Counted from the first letter of the stretch, positions 1 through 10,318 are shown. The stretch: 64,000 bases of DNA from Pseudomonas sp. N040 (GCF_015637705.1 NZ_JADOBE010000004.1:186001-250000); one strand, 5' to 3'. The notes: generated by a model not told the origin, from the letters alone. Made by a program: numbers and translations.

Positions 1-2
1 AC

Positions 3-323
3 CTGGGCGAGGCCGAAGGGCTGATCGAGATCGCCCGGCGCTGCGCAAAACAGGTGGTCATCCCCGAAGGCATTCACTGCTGCGGCTTCGCCGGCGACAA
101 GGGCTTCACCACCCCCGAGCTGAATGCCCATGCGCTGCGCTCGCTGAAGGACGCCGTGCAGGTCTGCGCCGAAGGCGTGTCGACCAGCCGCACCTGCGAG
201 ATCGGCCTGTCCCAGCACAGCGGCATCGACTACCACTCGCTGGTCTACCTGCTCGACCGGGTCAGCCGGCCGAAAGGGCGCACTGCAGACCTTTGGGCAG
301 AAAATCCAGGCGCCACAGACTGA
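3..323 (+). CDS. D-lactate dehydrogenase-type FAD/Fe-S oxidoreductase, C-terminal fragment
   Basis: The gene begins before the window; about 106 C-terminal residues remain. It contains the motif HCCGFAGDKGF, and further on TCEIGLSQHSGIDYHS, typical of the cysteine-rich (CCG) C-terminal domain of NAD-independent D-lactate dehydrogenases that carry both FAD-binding and Fe-S modules. Family knowledge: such membrane-associated enzymes oxidise D-lactate to pyruvate and pass electrons to quinone. The N-terminal FAD domain cannot be checked here, so another FAD/Fe-S 2-hydroxyacid oxidase is possible. Confidence 0.75.
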   Translation: MGEAEGLIEIARRCAKQVVIPEGIHCCGFAGDKGFTTPELNAHALRSLKDAVQVCAEGVSTSRTCEIGLSQHSGIDYHSLVYLLDRVSRPKGRTADLWAENPGATD

Positions 324-368
324 TCACCTACACTGACAAGGCACTCCTTATTCACGGAGAACCCCCCC

Positions 369-614
369 ATGCGCCGTCTTGCCCTATTCCTCTGCGCTGC
401 CTTGCTCAGCGCGCCCCTGCTGGCCTCGCACTGCCCCCAGGACATGGCCAAAATCGACCAGTTGCTGAAAACCGATCCGCCGGCCAGCAGCCAGATCCTC
501 GCCGAAGTCAAACGCCTGCGCGCCGAAGGCGAAGAGCTTCACAACGCCGGCGATCACGCCGAGTCGGAAAAGGTTTTGCAGCAGGCGCTGGATTTGCTGC
601 AGAGCAGCGAGTAG
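369..614 (+). CDS. small exported protein of unknown function
   Basis: 81 residues. The N-terminus has a clear signal peptide (MRRLALFLCAALLSAPLLA followed by SHCPQ), so the mature protein of about 62 residues is probably periplasmic. The rest is charged and helical, with a TPR-like stretch (AEGEELHNAGDHAESEKVLQ). A GGAG lies about 10 bases before the ATG. It stands alone between the lactate dehydrogenase gene and convergent folA. I do not recognise a function. Confidence 0.65.
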   Translation: MRRLALFLCAALLSAPLLASHCPQDMAKIDQLLKTDPPASSQILAEVKRLRAEGEELHNAGDHAESEKVLQQALDLLQSSE

Positions 615-656
615 CAGGGCGCTTGCTGAAAAGTATGAACCGGCGCCACACACCAC

Positions 657-674
657 GTAGGTTGGGTTGAGCGC
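657..674. repeat. solitary half-copy of the GTAGGTTGGGTTGAGCGC repeat
   Basis: This 18-base stretch is identical to the left arm of the palindromic element downstream of arcC (49547-49646). Here only one arm is present, directly beyond the folA stop codon, so it looks like a decayed copy. Confidence 0.55.
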
Positions 675-681
675 TTGGGTG

Positions 682-1188
682 CTAGCTGCGCACCCAGGTC
701 TCGAAACAGTAGGCCGGGGTCTGTTCGCCAGCCGCATGCGCCTCGCTGTCGTGCAGACGCCAGTCCTGCTCGACATAGGCCGGGAACCAGGCATCGCCCG
801 CGGGGCTCAGCGCCACTCGGGTCAGGTACAAACGCGCAGCTTGCGGCATGGCCTGTTCGTAGAGTTGTGCACCACCAATCAACATCAGCTCCTCGGCACC
901 CTGCTGCTCAGCCCACTGGCTGGCACGCTGAATGGCTTGATCGAGAGAGTTGAAAACCTCTGCGCCGTCCAGCTGCAGGCCGGCCTGGCGACTGACCACC
1001 AGATTCAGCCGACCCGGCAGCGGCCGGCCGAGCGAGTCCCAGGTCTTGCGCCCCATGATGATCGGCTTGCCCAGGGTCAGCGCCTTGAAATGCCTGAGGT
1101 CGGCCGGCAGGTGCCAGGGCAGCTGGTTGTCACGGCCGATCACGCCGTTTTCGGCCAGCGCGGCGATCAGGCACAGTGGCCGGCTCAT
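682..1188 (-). CDS. folA: dihydrofolate reductase
   Basis: 168 residues, the usual length for bacterial DHFR. It reduces dihydrofolate to tetrahydrofolate with NADPH in the cytosol. Visible motifs: [21 protein letters not shown] at the N-terminus (folate pocket), the [13 protein letters not shown] segment, [15 protein letters not shown] (NADPH site) and [14 protein letters not shown]. The start ATG overlaps the thyA stop by four bases (ATGA), so translation is probably coupled; this matters because thymidylate synthase makes the dihydrofolate that FolA recycles. Last gene of the TSUP-lgt-thyA-folA operon. Confidence 0.97.
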   Translation of the reverse strand: MSRPLCLIAALAENGVIGRDNQLPWHLPADLRHFKALTLGKPIIMGRKTWDSLGRPLPGRLNLVVSRQAGLQLDGAEVFNSLDQAIQRASQWAEQQGAEELMLIGGAQLYEQAMPQAARLYLTRVALSPAGDAWFPAYVEQDWRLHDSEAHAAGEQTPAYCFETWVRS

Positions 1189-1979
1189 ACCGCCACCGGC
1201 GCCGGGATATGCGGATGCGCCTGATAGCCGACCAGCTCGAAGTCCTCGAACCTGAAGGCCAGCAGGTCGGTTACCGTCGGATTGAGCTTCATCACCGGCA
1301 ACGGCAGCGGCTCGCGCGACAGTTGCAGGTCGGCCTGCTCCAGGTGGTTGGCGTACAGGTGGCAGTCGCCGCCGGTCCAGATGAACTCGCCCGGTTGCAG
1401 GCCGCAGACCTGTGCCACCATCAGCGTCAGCAGGGCGTAGCTGGCGATGTTGAACGGCACGCCGAGGAAGATGTCGGCCGAGCGCTGGTACAGCTGGCAA
1501 CTCAGCTTGCCGTCGGCCACGTAGAACTGGAACAGCGCATGGCACGGCGGCAGGGCCATCTGCTCGACCAGTGCCGGGTTCCACGCCGAGACGATCAGCC
1601 GGCGTGAATCCGGATTGCTTTTAATCATGGCAATGAGGTTGCTGATCTGGTCGATCGAGCCGCCATTGGGTGTAGGCCAGCTGCGCCACTGGTAGCCGTA
1701 GACCGGACCGAGGTTGCCGTTTTCGTCGGCCCATTCGTCCCAGATGCGCACGCCGTTGTCCTTCAGGTACTGGATGTTGGTATCGCCCTGGAGGAACCAC
1801 AGCAGCTCGTGGATGATCGACTTCAGATGGCACTTCTTGGTGGTGACCAGGGGGAAGCCATCGGCCAGATTGAAACGCATCTGGTGACCGAAGATGCTGT
1901 AAGTGCCGGTGCCGGTGCGGTCGGTCTTGAAGGTGCCGGTGTCACGCACCAGGCGCATCATGTCGAGGTACTGTTTCAT
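1185..1979 (-). CDS. thyA: thymidylate synthase
   Basis: 264 residues, identical in length to E. coli ThyA. It methylates dUMP to dTMP using methylene-tetrahydrofolate and releases dihydrofolate. The catalytic cysteine is in [12 protein letters not shown], the phosphate-binding arginine region in [15 protein letters not shown], and the dUMP-contact segment in [18 protein letters not shown]. The start MKQYLDMM is at 1979, sharing one base with the lgt stop (TGATG), and the end overlaps folA by four bases. A longer upstream reading in this frame is only a shadow of lgt. Confidence 0.98.
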   Translation of the reverse strand: MKQYLDMMRLVRDTGTFKTDRTGTGTYSIFGHQMRFNLADGFPLVTTKKCHLKSIIHELLWFLQGDTNIQYLKDNGVRIWDEWADENGNLGPVYGYQWRSWPTPNGGSIDQISNLIAMIKSNPDSRRLIVSAWNPALVEQMALPPCHALFQFYVADGKLSCQLYQRSADIFLGVPFNIASYALLTLMVAQVCGLQPGEFIWTGGDCHLYANHLEQADLQLSREPLPLPVMKLNPTVTDLLAFRFEDFELVGYQAHPHIPAPVAV

Positions 1980-2779
1980 CAGGCAACTCCCTGCGCGGCC
2001 TGGCGCCGGTACGCATGAACAATCAGGAAGATACCCAGCGCCACCATCGGCAGGCTGAGCAGCTGGCCCATGGTCAGCCAGCCGAAAGCCAGGTAGCCGA
2101 GCTGGGCATCCGGCACCCGGACGAATTCGGCAATGATGCGGAAGATCCCGTACCACAGGGCAAACATCCCGGAGACCGCCATGGTCGGCCGCGGCTTGCG
2201 CGTGTACAGCCAGAGGATGGCAAACAGCAACACCCCCTCCATGGCGAACTGGTACAGCTGCGACGGGTGCCGCGCCAGCTGTTGCGGGTCGGTGGGAAAG
2301 ATCATCGCCCAGGGCAGGTCGGTAGCGCGGCCCCACAGCTCGGCATTGATGAAGTTGCCGATGCGCCCGGCACCCAGACCGATCGGCACCACCGGCGCAA
2401 TGAAATCCATCAGCTGGAAAAAAGTCTTGCCATTGCGCTGGCCGAACCAGGCGCAGGCCAGCATCACGCCGATAAAGCCGCCATGGAAGGACATGCCGCC
2501 CTTCCACACCTGCAGGACCAGCAATGGGTCATCCAGGTAGGCTGCCAGGTCGTAGAACAGCACGTAGCCGAGGCGCCCGCCGAGAATCACGCCCATCGCC
2601 GACCAGAACACCAGGTCGGAGAGCTTTTCCTTGCTCCAGGTTGGATCAAAAGCCTTCAGTCGCCGCGACAACAGCCACCAGGCGCCGCCAATTCCGATCA
2701 GGTACATCAGGCCATACCAGTGGATTTTCAGCGGACCAAGGGCCAGTGCCACCGGATCGATTTGCGGATAAGCCAGCAT
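1979..2779 (-). CDS. lgt: prolipoprotein diacylglyceryl transferase
   Basis: 266 residues, polytopic inner-membrane enzyme that transfers diacylglyceryl from phosphatidylglycerol to the lipobox cysteine of prolipoproteins, the first step of lipoprotein maturation. The family signature [14 protein letters not shown] is present, together with the N-terminal [10 protein letters not shown] segment that holds a conserved histidine and tyrosine. A strong ribosome-binding site (GAGGAG) precedes the ATG. It lies nine bases after the TSUP gene and overlaps thyA by one base, so it is co-transcribed with both. Confidence 0.97.
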   Translation of the reverse strand: MLAYPQIDPVALALGPLKIHWYGLMYLIGIGGAWWLLSRRLKAFDPTWSKEKLSDLVFWSAMGVILGGRLGYVLFYDLAAYLDDPLLVLQVWKGGMSFHGGFIGVMLACAWFGQRNGKTFFQLMDFIAPVVPIGLGAGRIGNFINAELWGRATDLPWAMIFPTDPQQLARHPSQLYQFAMEGVLLFAILWLYTRKPRPTMAVSGMFALWYGIFRIIAEFVRVPDAQLGYLAFGWLTMGQLLSLPMVALGIFLIVHAYRRQAAQGVA

Positions 2780-2788
2780 TGCAACTCC

Positions 2789-3571
2789 TCAAAGCAGAAA
2801 ATTCAGACCGACACAAAACAGCAGCAGGGCAAACAGGCGCCTGAGCAGGCGCGGTGGCAGCTTGTGCGCCAGGCGCGCACCAAAGCGGGCAAAGAACATG
2901 CTGGTGAAGGCGATGCCGACCATCGCCGGCAGGTAGACAAACCCCAGGCTCCAGTCCGGCAGCAGTGGATTATGCCAGCCAATCAGCATGAAGCTCAGCG
3001 CACTGGCCACGGCAATCGGGAAACCGCAGGCCGATGAAGTGGCCACCGCCTGCTGGATCGGCACACTGCGCCAGCTGAGGAAGGGCACACTGAGCGAACC
3101 GCCGCCGATGCCGAAGATCGCCGAGGCCCAACCGATCACCCCGCCGGCCGCCGTCAGGCCGAGCTTGCCCGGCACCGGCGCGCTGGCCTTGGGGCGCAGC
3201 TCAAAGGCCATTTGCGCGGCAATCACCAGGGCGAATACGCCAATGATCTTCTGCAGCAGCGGGCCCTTGATCGCCGCCGCGGTCAGCGCACCAAAACCGG
3301 CGCCGAGCAGGATGCCCAGCGCCATCCAGCGCACGATGGGCCAGACCACCGCGCCGCGCCGATGGTGCTCGCGTACCGAATTGATCGAGGTGAAGATGAT
3401 GGTGGCCAGCGAGGTGCCCACTGCCAGCTGGGTCAGGATTTCCGGGGCAAAGCCCTGCGCGCTGAAGCTGAACACCAGCACCGGCACGATGATGATGCCG
3501 CCCCCCACGCCAAACAACCCGGCCAGGACGCCGGCCGCGGCACCCAGCAGCAGGTAGAGCGCAAATTCCAT
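2789..3571 (-). CDS. TSUP-family (TauE/SafE) membrane transporter
   Basis: 260 residues with about eight predicted membrane segments. The N-terminal half-repeat motif GLFGVGGGIIIVPVL and the second-half GWASAIFGIGGGSLSVP are the glycine-rich repeats of the TauE/SafE family, whose members export or import small anions, often sulfite, sulfonates or sulfoacetate. The start at MEFALYLLLG is chosen because it begins the first membrane helix. First gene of the operon with lgt, thyA and folA; substrate not evident from context. Confidence 0.85.
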   Translation of the reverse strand: MEFALYLLLGAAAGVLAGLFGVGGGIIIVPVLVFSFSAQGFAPEILTQLAVGTSLATIIFTSINSVREHHRRGAVVWPIVRWMALGILLGAGFGALTAAAIKGPLLQKIIGVFALVIAAQMAFELRPKASAPVPGKLGLTAAGGVIGWASAIFGIGGGSLSVPFLSWRSVPIQQAVATSSACGFPIAVASALSFMLIGWHNPLLPDWSLGFVYLPAMVGIAFTSMFFARFGARLAHKLPPRLLRRLFALLLFCVGLNFLL

Positions 3572-3712
3572 CACAACCCCTTGGGTCTGCCCACACAAAG
3601 GGCGCATGGTACCGGATGCATGCCGGTGGCTCCATCGTTGAGCTACCAGCGGCTGGACGTTCCCCCTGCATGGCGCGATGATCATGGCCTTGCAGACCAC
3701 CAGGAGTTGCCC

Positions 3713-4483
3713 ATGTGCCTGATCGTTTTTGCCTGGCGACCCGGCCATCCGCAACCGCTGATCGTTGCCGCCAACCGCGACGAGTTCTATGCGCGGCCCA
3801 GCCTGCCACTGGCGCACTGGGATGATCGCCCGGGCGTCTATGCCGGCCGCGACCTAAAGGCGGGCGGCACCTGGCTGGGCATCAGCGACAGCGGACGCTT
3901 TGCCGCACTGACCAACATCCGCGACATGCAACTGCCGCAGGGCGGGCCATCGCGCGGCGAACTGGTTGCCGATTTCCTGCACGGGAGGCAAACCGCCGAG
4001 GAGTATCTGAGCGGTCTGAGCGCGCGCGCTGCCGGCTATGCCGGGTTCAATCTGCTGCTGGGCAATGCGCAACAACTCTGGCACTTCAACCAGCAGCAAG
4101 GCACTGCCCAGCAATTGCCGGCAGGCTTGTATGGGTTGTCCAACGCAGATCTGGACAGCCCCTGGCCAAAACTGCAACGCGCCAAGGCGGCGCTGGCCAA
4201 CTGTCTGGCTGAGCCGCAAACCGCGTCGCTGTTGAACCTGCTGCAAGACGCACAGCCAGCCGCCGACGCCGACCTGCCGGATACTGGCGTGGGGGTGCAG
4301 ATCGAACGTCTGCTATCCAGCGTATTCATTGCCAGCCCCGGCTACGGCACCTGCGCCAGCACCGCGCTGATCGTGCATCAGGATGGCCGGCGGCAGATCG
4401 CCGAGCGCCGCTTTGGCCCCGCCGGGGTGCTGCTGGGGGAAACCTGCCTAGTAGTCCGGCAAGCACAAGCGGTAGAGGCATGA
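3713..4483 (+). CDS. NRDE/TANGO2-family protein
   Basis: 256 residues beginning MCLIVFAWRPGHPQPLIVAANRDE; the N-terminal Cys2 and the NRDE tetrad define this family. The family is related to Ntn-hydrolase-fold proteins and to human TANGO2, linked to haem or lipid handling, but the bacterial role is not settled. AGGAG precedes the ATG. The 3' end overlaps the convergent gene on the other strand by 36 bases, so both C-termini are encoded by the same DNA. Confidence 0.85.
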   Translation: MCLIVFAWRPGHPQPLIVAANRDEFYARPSLPLAHWDDRPGVYAGRDLKAGGTWLGISDSGRFAALTNIRDMQLPQGGPSRGELVADFLHGRQTAEEYLSGLSARAAGYAGFNLLLGNAQQLWHFNQQQGTAQQLPAGLYGLSNADLDSPWPKLQRAKAALANCLAEPQTASLLNLLQDAQPAADADLPDTGVGVQIERLLSSVFIASPGYGTCASTALIVHQDGRRQIAERRFGPAGVLLGETCLVVRQAQAVEA

Positions 4484-5293
4484 GCGGGCAGCGGCGTCAT
4501 CCGGGTCATTGACCAGCCGCAAGCTACCATCACCCACCATACAGAGGCCCTCGATCTTGGCGTCACCGGCAAGCGGCCAGAGTGCCCGCACCTGCCCGGC
4601 TTCCAGCCAGCCAATGGCACTGCCCAGACAGGGGCCGTCGGCATAGGTCGAGGCGCTGTCTTCGGCCGCCGCCGAGAACAGCAGGCGTCCCTGCAGGTCC
4701 AGGCACAGATCGGTTATGGTCAGCGGCACGCCGCCAAGCTGACCGAGCTGCAGTGGCACGCTCTCTTGCAGGCATTCCGGACCGAGCCATGCCTGCCCCA
4801 GCTGCGCCATGACCCGTGACAGATCGAGGCTGAGCAGTGCATTGCTGGATCCCGCGCCATTGCCGCGCTGCGCCAGCAGCAACTGACCGCCCCGGACCAC
4901 GGCGCCTTCCAGGTTCAGCTGGGGGATCTGCTGCTCCAGCACCAGATACAGCGGCGTCAAATCGATAATCCGAGTCTCTCCCGGTCGCCACAGCACGCCA
5001 CGCCGACGCTGCGCAGTGGACCCGGAGCCCAGCGCCAGCAGCCAGCCGTCCGGCAGCTGGCAGAGCATTTCAAAGTCGGCCTTGATGGCCTTGCGCGCCG
5101 TGGGTTCTTGCGGCCATTGCTCATCCAGCAGCACATGCTCAGCGCGGAAGCCGCCATCCAGGTCGTAGCAATGCAACAGCCGGTTGTCGTCGGCCACCAG
5201 GCACAGTCCGCCGGCATGCCAGACCAGCGCGCTGGCGGCGGACACCCTGAGGCCGGCCAGGCGCTGCGCAACCAGCGCCGGCGCCGGACTCAT
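4448..5293 (-). CDS. hypothetical protein, probable beta-propeller (DUF6929-like)
   Basis: 281 residues without a signal peptide. It has repeated beta-rich blocks of the type LVWHAGGLCLVADD, LDLQGRLLFSAAAED and IEGLCMVGDGSLRLVNDPDD, suggesting an SMP-30- or propeller-like fold; the DUF6929 assignment is from memory and not checked. Its ATG overlaps the ptsP stop by four bases (ATGA), so it is translated in the rppH-ptsP transcript. The 3' end overlaps the convergent NRDE-family gene by 36 bases. No function can be assigned. Confidence 0.6.
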   Translation of the reverse strand: MSPAPALVAQRLAGLRVSAASALVWHAGGLCLVADDNRLLHCYDLDGGFRAEHVLLDEQWPQEPTARKAIKADFEMLCQLPDGWLLALGSGSTAQRRRGVLWRPGETRIIDLTPLYLVLEQQIPQLNLEGAVVRGGQLLLAQRGNGAGSSNALLSLDLSRVMAQLGQAWLGPECLQESVPLQLGQLGGVPLTITDLCLDLQGRLLFSAAAEDSASTYADGPCLGSAIGWLEAGQVRALWPLAGDAKIEGLCMVGDGSLRLVNDPDDAAARSCLYRLCLPDY

Positions 5294-7569
5294 GCCTGGA
5301 TGGTGGCGGCAGGGTTGATCATGCGGCCGAGGCCGAGGTTGTGCAGCGCCAGCTGCAGGGTGCTGTGGATGACCTGCGGATTGTCCATGCCCATCAGCTG
5401 CTCCAGCAGCTCTGTGGCCATGCGCTTGCTGATCTGGCGCAACAGCCATTTCACCTTGGGCAGGTTGGTCGCGTTCATCGACAGGCTGTCAAAGCCCATG
5501 GCCAGCAGCAGCACCGCGGCGGCCGGATCACCGGCCATCTCGCCGCAGATACCCACCGGCTTGCCTTCGGCATGCCCGCCATCGACCACCAGGCGCAGCG
5601 CCTGCAGCACGGACGGGTGCAGGAAGTCATAGAGGTCGGCGACCCGCGGGTTGTTGCGGTCGACTGCCAGCAGGTACTGGGTGAGGTCGTTCGAGCCGAT
5701 CGAGATGAAGTCGACCTGACGCGCCAGCTCGCGAATCTGATAGACCGCCGCCGGCACCTCGATCATCACGCCGACCGGCGGCATGGCAATATCGAAACCC
5801 TCGTCGCGCACTTCACTCCAGGCACGGTGAATCAGGTGCAGCGACTCTTCCAGCTCGCGCAGACCGGAAATCATCGGCAACAGGATGCGCAGGTTGTTCA
5901 GCCCGACGCTGGCCTTGAGCATCGCGCGGATCTGCACCAGGAAGATTTCCGGGTGATCCAGGGTGATGCGGATCCCGCGCCAGCCAAGGAACGGGTTGGC
6001 TTCCTTGATCGGGAAATACGGCAGCGCCTTGTCCCCGCCGATGTCCAGGGTGCGCATGGTCACCGGCAGCGGATGGAAGGCATGCAGCTGCTCGCGGTAG
6101 ATCGCCAGCTGTTCCTTCTCGCTGGGAAAGCGGTCGCGGATCATGAACGGCACTTCCGTACGGTACAGGCCGACGCCTTCCGCACCGCGTTCCTGGGCGC
6201 GCACCACATCGGCGAGCAGGCCGGTGTTGACCCACAGCGGCATGCGCAAGCCGTCGAGGGTTTCGCACGGCAGGCTGCTGAGTGCACTGAGGCCCTTGGC
6301 CAGCTCGCGCTCCTCCTCGACCACCGCACGGTACTGCTTGCACAGCTCGGCCGACGGGTTGGTGAAAACCTCGCCATGGTAGCCATCGACGATCATCTGG
6401 ATGCCGTCGACCTTGGAGTACGGCAGATCGACCGCGCCCATCACTGTCGGAATGCCCATGGCGCGGGCCAGGATGGCGACGTGCGAGTTGCCCGAACCGA
6501 GTACCGAGACCAGGCCGATCAGCTTGCCTTCCGGCACCTCGCCGAGCATGCCCGGGGTCAGCTCCTCGCTGACCAGGATGGTGTTCTCGGCATAGCTCAG
6601 CGTCTGCGTGCGCGCTTCCTGCAAGTAGGCCAGCAAGCGCCGGCCGAGGTCCTTGATATCGGAGGCCCGTTCGCGCAGATAGGCATCATCCATCAGCTCG
6701 AAACGCTTGACGTGGTCGCCGACCACCTGGCGCAGTGCGCCCTGCGCCCACTGGCCGGTGCGGATGATGCGCATGATCTCGTTACCGATGGCATCGTCAT
6801 CCAGCATCATCAGGTAGACATCGAACAGTGCGCGCTCTTCCGGGCGCAGCTGAGTCGCCAGCTTGGCCGACAGTGCGTGCAGGTCCGCCCGCACTGAATC
6901 CAGCGCGCTGCTGAACAGCGCCAGTTCGGCATCGATGTCAGCGATGGTCTTGTCCGGCACCACGTCCAGATCGGCCGGTGGCAGCATGACCACGGCGGTG
7001 CCGATGGCAGCGCCGGGGGAGCCTGGCACGCCGGCAAACTTGGCCTCATGGATGCCCTTGCCCTGCTTGCCGAGGCCGCGGATCGAGCCGGTCGCCTCGG
7101 CATGCGCGATCACTCCGGCGAGCTGCGCGCTCATGGTCACGAGGAAGGCTTCCTCACCCTCGTCGAACTGCCGGCTTTCCTTCTGCTGGATGACCAGCAC
7201 GCCCATCACCCGGCGGTGGTGGATGATCGGCGCTCCGAGAAACGAGGCATAGCGCTCTTCCCCGGTTTCGGCGAAATAGCGATAGCGCGGATGATTGGCC
7301 GCATCCTCGAGGTTGAGGGGTTCCTCACGGGTGCCGACGAGGCCGACCAGACCCTCGTTGGGGGCCATGCTGACCTTGCCGATCGCGCGCTTGTTCAGAC
7401 CTTCGGTGGCCATCAGCACAAAGCGGTTGCTTTCCGGGTCCAGCAGGTAGACCGAGCAGACGTGGCTTTTCATTGCCTCGCGCACACGCAGCACGATGAT
7501 CCCCAGCGCCGCCTTCAGATCCTTGGCCGCGTTTACTTCCTGGACGATCTTGCGCAGCGTGTTGAGCAT
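5290..7569 (-). CDS. ptsP: PEP-protein phosphotransferase PtsP (nitrogen PTS enzyme I)
   Basis: 759 residues. An N-terminal GAF domain (about 1-160) precedes an enzyme I module: the phosphohistidine segment GSGNSHVAILARAMGIP with His363, then the PEP-binding TIM barrel with TMRTLDIGGDKALPYF, GWRGIRITLDHPEIF, and the conserved cysteine in GICGEMAGD. It autophosphorylates on PEP and passes phosphate to NPr and EIIA-Ntr, a regulatory rather than sugar-uptake relay; the GAF domain responds to nitrogen status in relatives. Seventeen bases separate it from rppH upstream, a conserved pairing. Confidence 0.96.
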   Translation of the reverse strand: MLNTLRKIVQEVNAAKDLKAALGIIVLRVREAMKSHVCSVYLLDPESNRFVLMATEGLNKRAIGKVSMAPNEGLVGLVGTREEPLNLEDAANHPRYRYFAETGEERYASFLGAPIIHHRRVMGVLVIQQKESRQFDEGEEAFLVTMSAQLAGVIAHAEATGSIRGLGKQGKGIHEAKFAGVPGSPGAAIGTAVVMLPPADLDVVPDKTIADIDAELALFSSALDSVRADLHALSAKLATQLRPEERALFDVYLMMLDDDAIGNEIMRIIRTGQWAQGALRQVVGDHVKRFELMDDAYLRERASDIKDLGRRLLAYLQEARTQTLSYAENTILVSEELTPGMLGEVPEGKLIGLVSVLGSGNSHVAILARAMGIPTVMGAVDLPYSKVDGIQMIVDGYHGEVFTNPSAELCKQYRAVVEEERELAKGLSALSSLPCETLDGLRMPLWVNTGLLADVVRAQERGAEGVGLYRTEVPFMIRDRFPSEKEQLAIYREQLHAFHPLPVTMRTLDIGGDKALPYFPIKEANPFLGWRGIRITLDHPEIFLVQIRAMLKASVGLNNLRILLPMISGLRELEESLHLIHRAWSEVRDEGFDIAMPPVGVMIEVPAAVYQIRELARQVDFISIGSNDLTQYLLAVDRNNPRVADLYDFLHPSVLQALRLVVDGGHAEGKPVGICGEMAGDPAAAVLLLAMGFDSLSMNATNLPKVKWLLRQISKRMATELLEQLMGMDNPQVIHSTLQLALHNLGLGRMINPAATIQA

Positions 7570-7586
7570 GCTGATTCCTGGGTCTG

Positions 7587-8066
7587 TCAGTCACGTGCCG
7601 GCAGGCACGGGGCAAGTTCCTTGAGGGCGCGACGATAGACTTCGCGTTTGAATGTCACGACCTGACCCAGCGGGTACCAGTAACTGACCCAGCGCCAGCC
7701 ATCGAATTCCGGCTTTCCGGTTACATCCATGCGCACGCGCTGTTCATCGGAAAGCAGGCGCAGGAGAAACCACTTCTGTTTCTGGCCAATGCACAGCGGC
7801 TGGCTGTTGCTGCGCACCAGCCGCTGCGGCAGACGATAGCGCAACCAGCCCCGCGTACAGGCGAGAATCTTCACATCCTGCTCTTCGAGGCCGACTTCTT
7901 CATTAAGTTCACGGTACAACGCCTCTTCCGGCGTCTCCTGCGGGTTGATGCCGCCCTGCGGAAACTGCCAGGCGTCCTGATTAATGCGCCGTGCCCACAA
8001 TACCTGGCCGACATCATTGGCGAGAATGATGCCGACATTCGGGCGAAAACCATCGGAATCAATCAC
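7587..8066 (-). CDS. rppH: RNA pyrophosphohydrolase RppH
   Basis: 159 residues with a GTG start. The frame continues upstream to an ATG at 8162, but GTG at 8066 gives the family N-terminus [17 protein letters not shown] and the usual length, with a GAG about ten bases upstream. The Nudix box reads [17 protein letters not shown] then NEEVGL. The enzyme removes pyrophosphate from 5'-triphosphorylated mRNA and so starts 5'-end-dependent decay. First gene of the rppH-ptsP transcript. Confidence 0.94.
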   Translation of the reverse strand: MIDSDGFRPNVGIILANDVGQVLWARRINQDAWQFPQGGINPQETPEEALYRELNEEVGLEEQDVKILACTRGWLRYRLPQRLVRSNSQPLCIGQKQKWFLLRLLSDEQRVRMDVTGKPEFDGWRWVSYWYPLGQVVTFKREVYRRALKELAPCLPARD

Positions 8067-8208
8067 GGTGGGAATCTCGAAAATGCTTATGCCGGCATTG
8101 TTCCACAAAGCCCGACGGAGCGGCAATGCAGCCACCGGCTCCGCGGTGGGCAGGCGCGACAAAAGCCCTTATCCTGTGCGTCCATTTCAGCTCTTCCGGG
8201 GTTTTACC

Positions 8209-8868
8209 GTGCGCCTGGCCATCTTCGATCTCGACAATACCCTGCTGGCAGGGGACAGCGACCACAGCTGGGGCGACTTTCTCTGCCAGCACGGGCATGT
8301 CGATGCCAGCGAATACCAGGCCCGCAACGATGCGTTCTACGCGGACTACTGCGCCGGCAAGCTCGACGTGGTGGCCTACCAGAACTTCAGCCAGGCGATT
8401 CTCGGCCGCACACCGATGGACCAGCTGGCCCGCTGGCACGCCGAGTTCATGCAGGAAGTGATCGAGCCGCTGATCCTGGCCAAGGGCGAGGCGCTGCTGC
8501 AGCAGCATCGCGAGCAGGGTGACCGGCTGCTGATCATCACCGCGACCAACCGCTTCGTTACCGGCCCGATCGCCAGCCGATTGGGCGTCGACACCCTGCT
8601 GGCCACCGAATGCGGCATGCAGGACGGCCGCTACAGCGGAACCCTGGCCGGGATTCCCTGCTATCAGGAAGGCAAGGTCAGGCGCCTGCAGCTGTGGCTC
8701 GATGAGCAGGGCATGACCCTGTGCGACAGCTATTTCTACAGCGACTCGCGCAATGACCTGCCGCTGCTGGAACAGGTCAGCCATCCGGTCGCGGTAGATC
8801 CGGACGAGGTGTTGCGCAGCACGGCACAGGCGCGCGGCTGGCCGATCATTTCCCTGCGGCCGTCATGA
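8209..8868 (+). CDS. HAD-superfamily hydrolase (SerB-like, IB subfamily)
   Basis: 219 residues starting at GTG. Motif I is FDLDNTLL (nucleophile Asp), motif II is IITATN, and motif III/IV is [14 protein letters not shown]. The all-helical cap between motif I and II fits the phosphoserine-phosphatase-like IB group; the substrate is not known from sequence. It diverges from rppH and its stop overlaps the convergent HD-GYP gene by six bases. Confidence 0.88.
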   Translation: MRLAIFDLDNTLLAGDSDHSWGDFLCQHGHVDASEYQARNDAFYADYCAGKLDVVAYQNFSQAILGRTPMDQLARWHAEFMQEVIEPLILAKGEALLQQHREQGDRLLIITATNRFVTGPIASRLGVDTLLATECGMQDGRYSGTLAGIPCYQEGKVRRLQLWLDEQGMTLCDSYFYSDSRNDLPLLEQVSHPVAVDPDEVLRSTAQARGWPIISLRPS

Positions 8869-10236
8869 GGGCTGCGGACTGGATGTGCCCACCGGATCAT
8901 CCATGTCCTGCAGTTCGCGATTGTCCAGCAAGGCCTGGACCTCGGGATCGATCATGTTCAGGCCGCGCGTGCCATCCGGCAGGCCGCGCGTGATGCGGTA
9001 GGGGTTGGATTCTGCGTCAACGCAGACCTTCGCCAGATCGAGGAAGCGTGGCGGGCAGCGCTGGCCATCCTGGTCGATCAGCACCACTACCTTGGGGCGC
9101 AGTTTCAGCTCCGGATTCTTTTCCACCACCAGGCCAATCTCACCGGTGTGCAACTCGACCAGCGTACCGACCGGGAAGATGCCCAGCCATTCGATGAATT
9201 GCAGCACCAGTTCGGCGTCGTACTGGGTTTCACGCGAATCCATCAGCACCTTGAAGGCGTCCTTGACGCTGCGTGCCTGGTCATAGACCCGCGGACTGGT
9301 GATCGCATCAAAACAATCAATGATGCTGATCAGCCGCGTGTAATCGGCTATCTGCACAGCCCCCAGGCGCCGCGGGTAACCCCTGCCGTCGAGTCGCTCA
9401 TGGTGATCGCGGGTGACGTCCAGCACCATGGGTGGCAAGTCGCGGTTTTCCGCCAGCAGCTGGTAGCCGATCTCAGCGTGCGCCTGCATCTGGGCGAATT
9501 CCTCCGCCGTCAGCTTGCCCGGCTTGTTGAGTATCTGTGGATCGATCTTGATCTTGCCGACATCGTGCAGCAGGCCGGCCAGGCCGAGCTGCTCGAGGCC
9601 GATGCGATCCACCCCGAGGTAGCGGCCGAAGCCCATGGCCATCACTGAAACCGCCAGGCAATGCTGGCTGGTGTAGTCATCCTGGCGCTTCATGCGCGAC
9701 AGCCAGAGCAGCGCACTCTCGTTGCGCAACAGGCTTTCCAGGTTATTGCGCACCACCGTCCGGCAATCCCCGACGTCGATGCCGCGGCCCAGCTTGATCG
9801 CCAGAAACAGATCCTTGACCACCGCCGAAGTCTTGCGGTGACTGGCGCGGGCATTCTGCACCTCGACGGAGAGCGCCTCGCGCTTGATTTGCTGCACCGG
9901 TCGCGGTGCACGCCTGAGCTTGGGCGTGGCCACCGGCGGCCGCCGGACCTGCCGCGCCGGCTCGGCAGCAGGCGCCACCGGCCGGTTATGCCGCAATGGT
10001 TCTGTAGCGGGATTTCCCGGTCGGTCAAGGTTGACCGTGACACGGCGCAACTCGTCGATAAAGACGAAACTGCAGCATGCCTGCACCGCCTGCAATTCCT
10101 CGACGGTGAGCAGCGGAAAGCCCTGGAACAGAAACGGCGTTTCGTTCCACGGCCGATCCAGCTCGCACACGTACATGCCGAGCTTCAGGTCGGAGGCGTA
10201 CAGCTTGCGCTTTCTCAGCGGATTAATTTCGATCAT
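8863..10236 (-). CDS. HD-GYP domain phosphodiesterase with N-terminal DUF3391
   Basis: 457 residues. Residues 1 to about 150 are the DUF3391-type N-terminal region ([18 protein letters not shown]) followed by a Pro/Arg/Ala-rich linker. The HD-GYP core follows with [16 protein letters not shown] and [12 protein letters not shown] intact, so metal binding and c-di-GMP hydrolysis are expected. It probably lowers cytosolic c-di-GMP and affects motility or biofilm growth. The start at [17 protein letters not shown] is chosen because upstream residues are low-complexity shadow sequence. Confidence 0.93.
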   Translation of the reverse strand: MIEINPLRKRKLYASDLKLGMYVCELDRPWNETPFLFQGFPLLTVEELQAVQACCSFVFIDELRRVTVNLDRPGNPATEPLRHNRPVAPAAEPARQVRRPPVATPKLRRAPRPVQQIKREALSVEVQNARASHRKTSAVVKDLFLAIKLGRGIDVGDCRTVVRNNLESLLRNESALLWLSRMKRQDDYTSQHCLAVSVMAMGFGRYLGVDRIGLEQLGLAGLLHDVGKIKIDPQILNKPGKLTAEEFAQMQAHAEIGYQLLAENRDLPPMVLDVTRDHHERLDGRGYPRRLGAVQIADYTRLISIIDCFDAITSPRVYDQARSVKDAFKVLMDSRETQYDAELVLQFIEWLGIFPVGTLVELHTGEIGLVVEKNPELKLRPKVVVLIDQDGQRCPPRFLDLAKVCVDAESNPYRITRGLPDGTRGLNMIDPEVQALLDNRELQDMDDPVGTSSPQPS

Positions 10237-10318
10237 CTGGAAACCCGGACATCCTGCACCACTGCGCGTCGCAACCCGGGCGGCAGGCCTGCCGCCGCAC
10301 CCGGCCCGACAGGTTCGA

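Noticed and set aside
5341..6897. Plus-strand frame of about 518 codons opposite ptsP
   Set aside because: Rich in His, Gln, Arg and Asp as expected for antisense of a high-GC gene; ptsP is certain.
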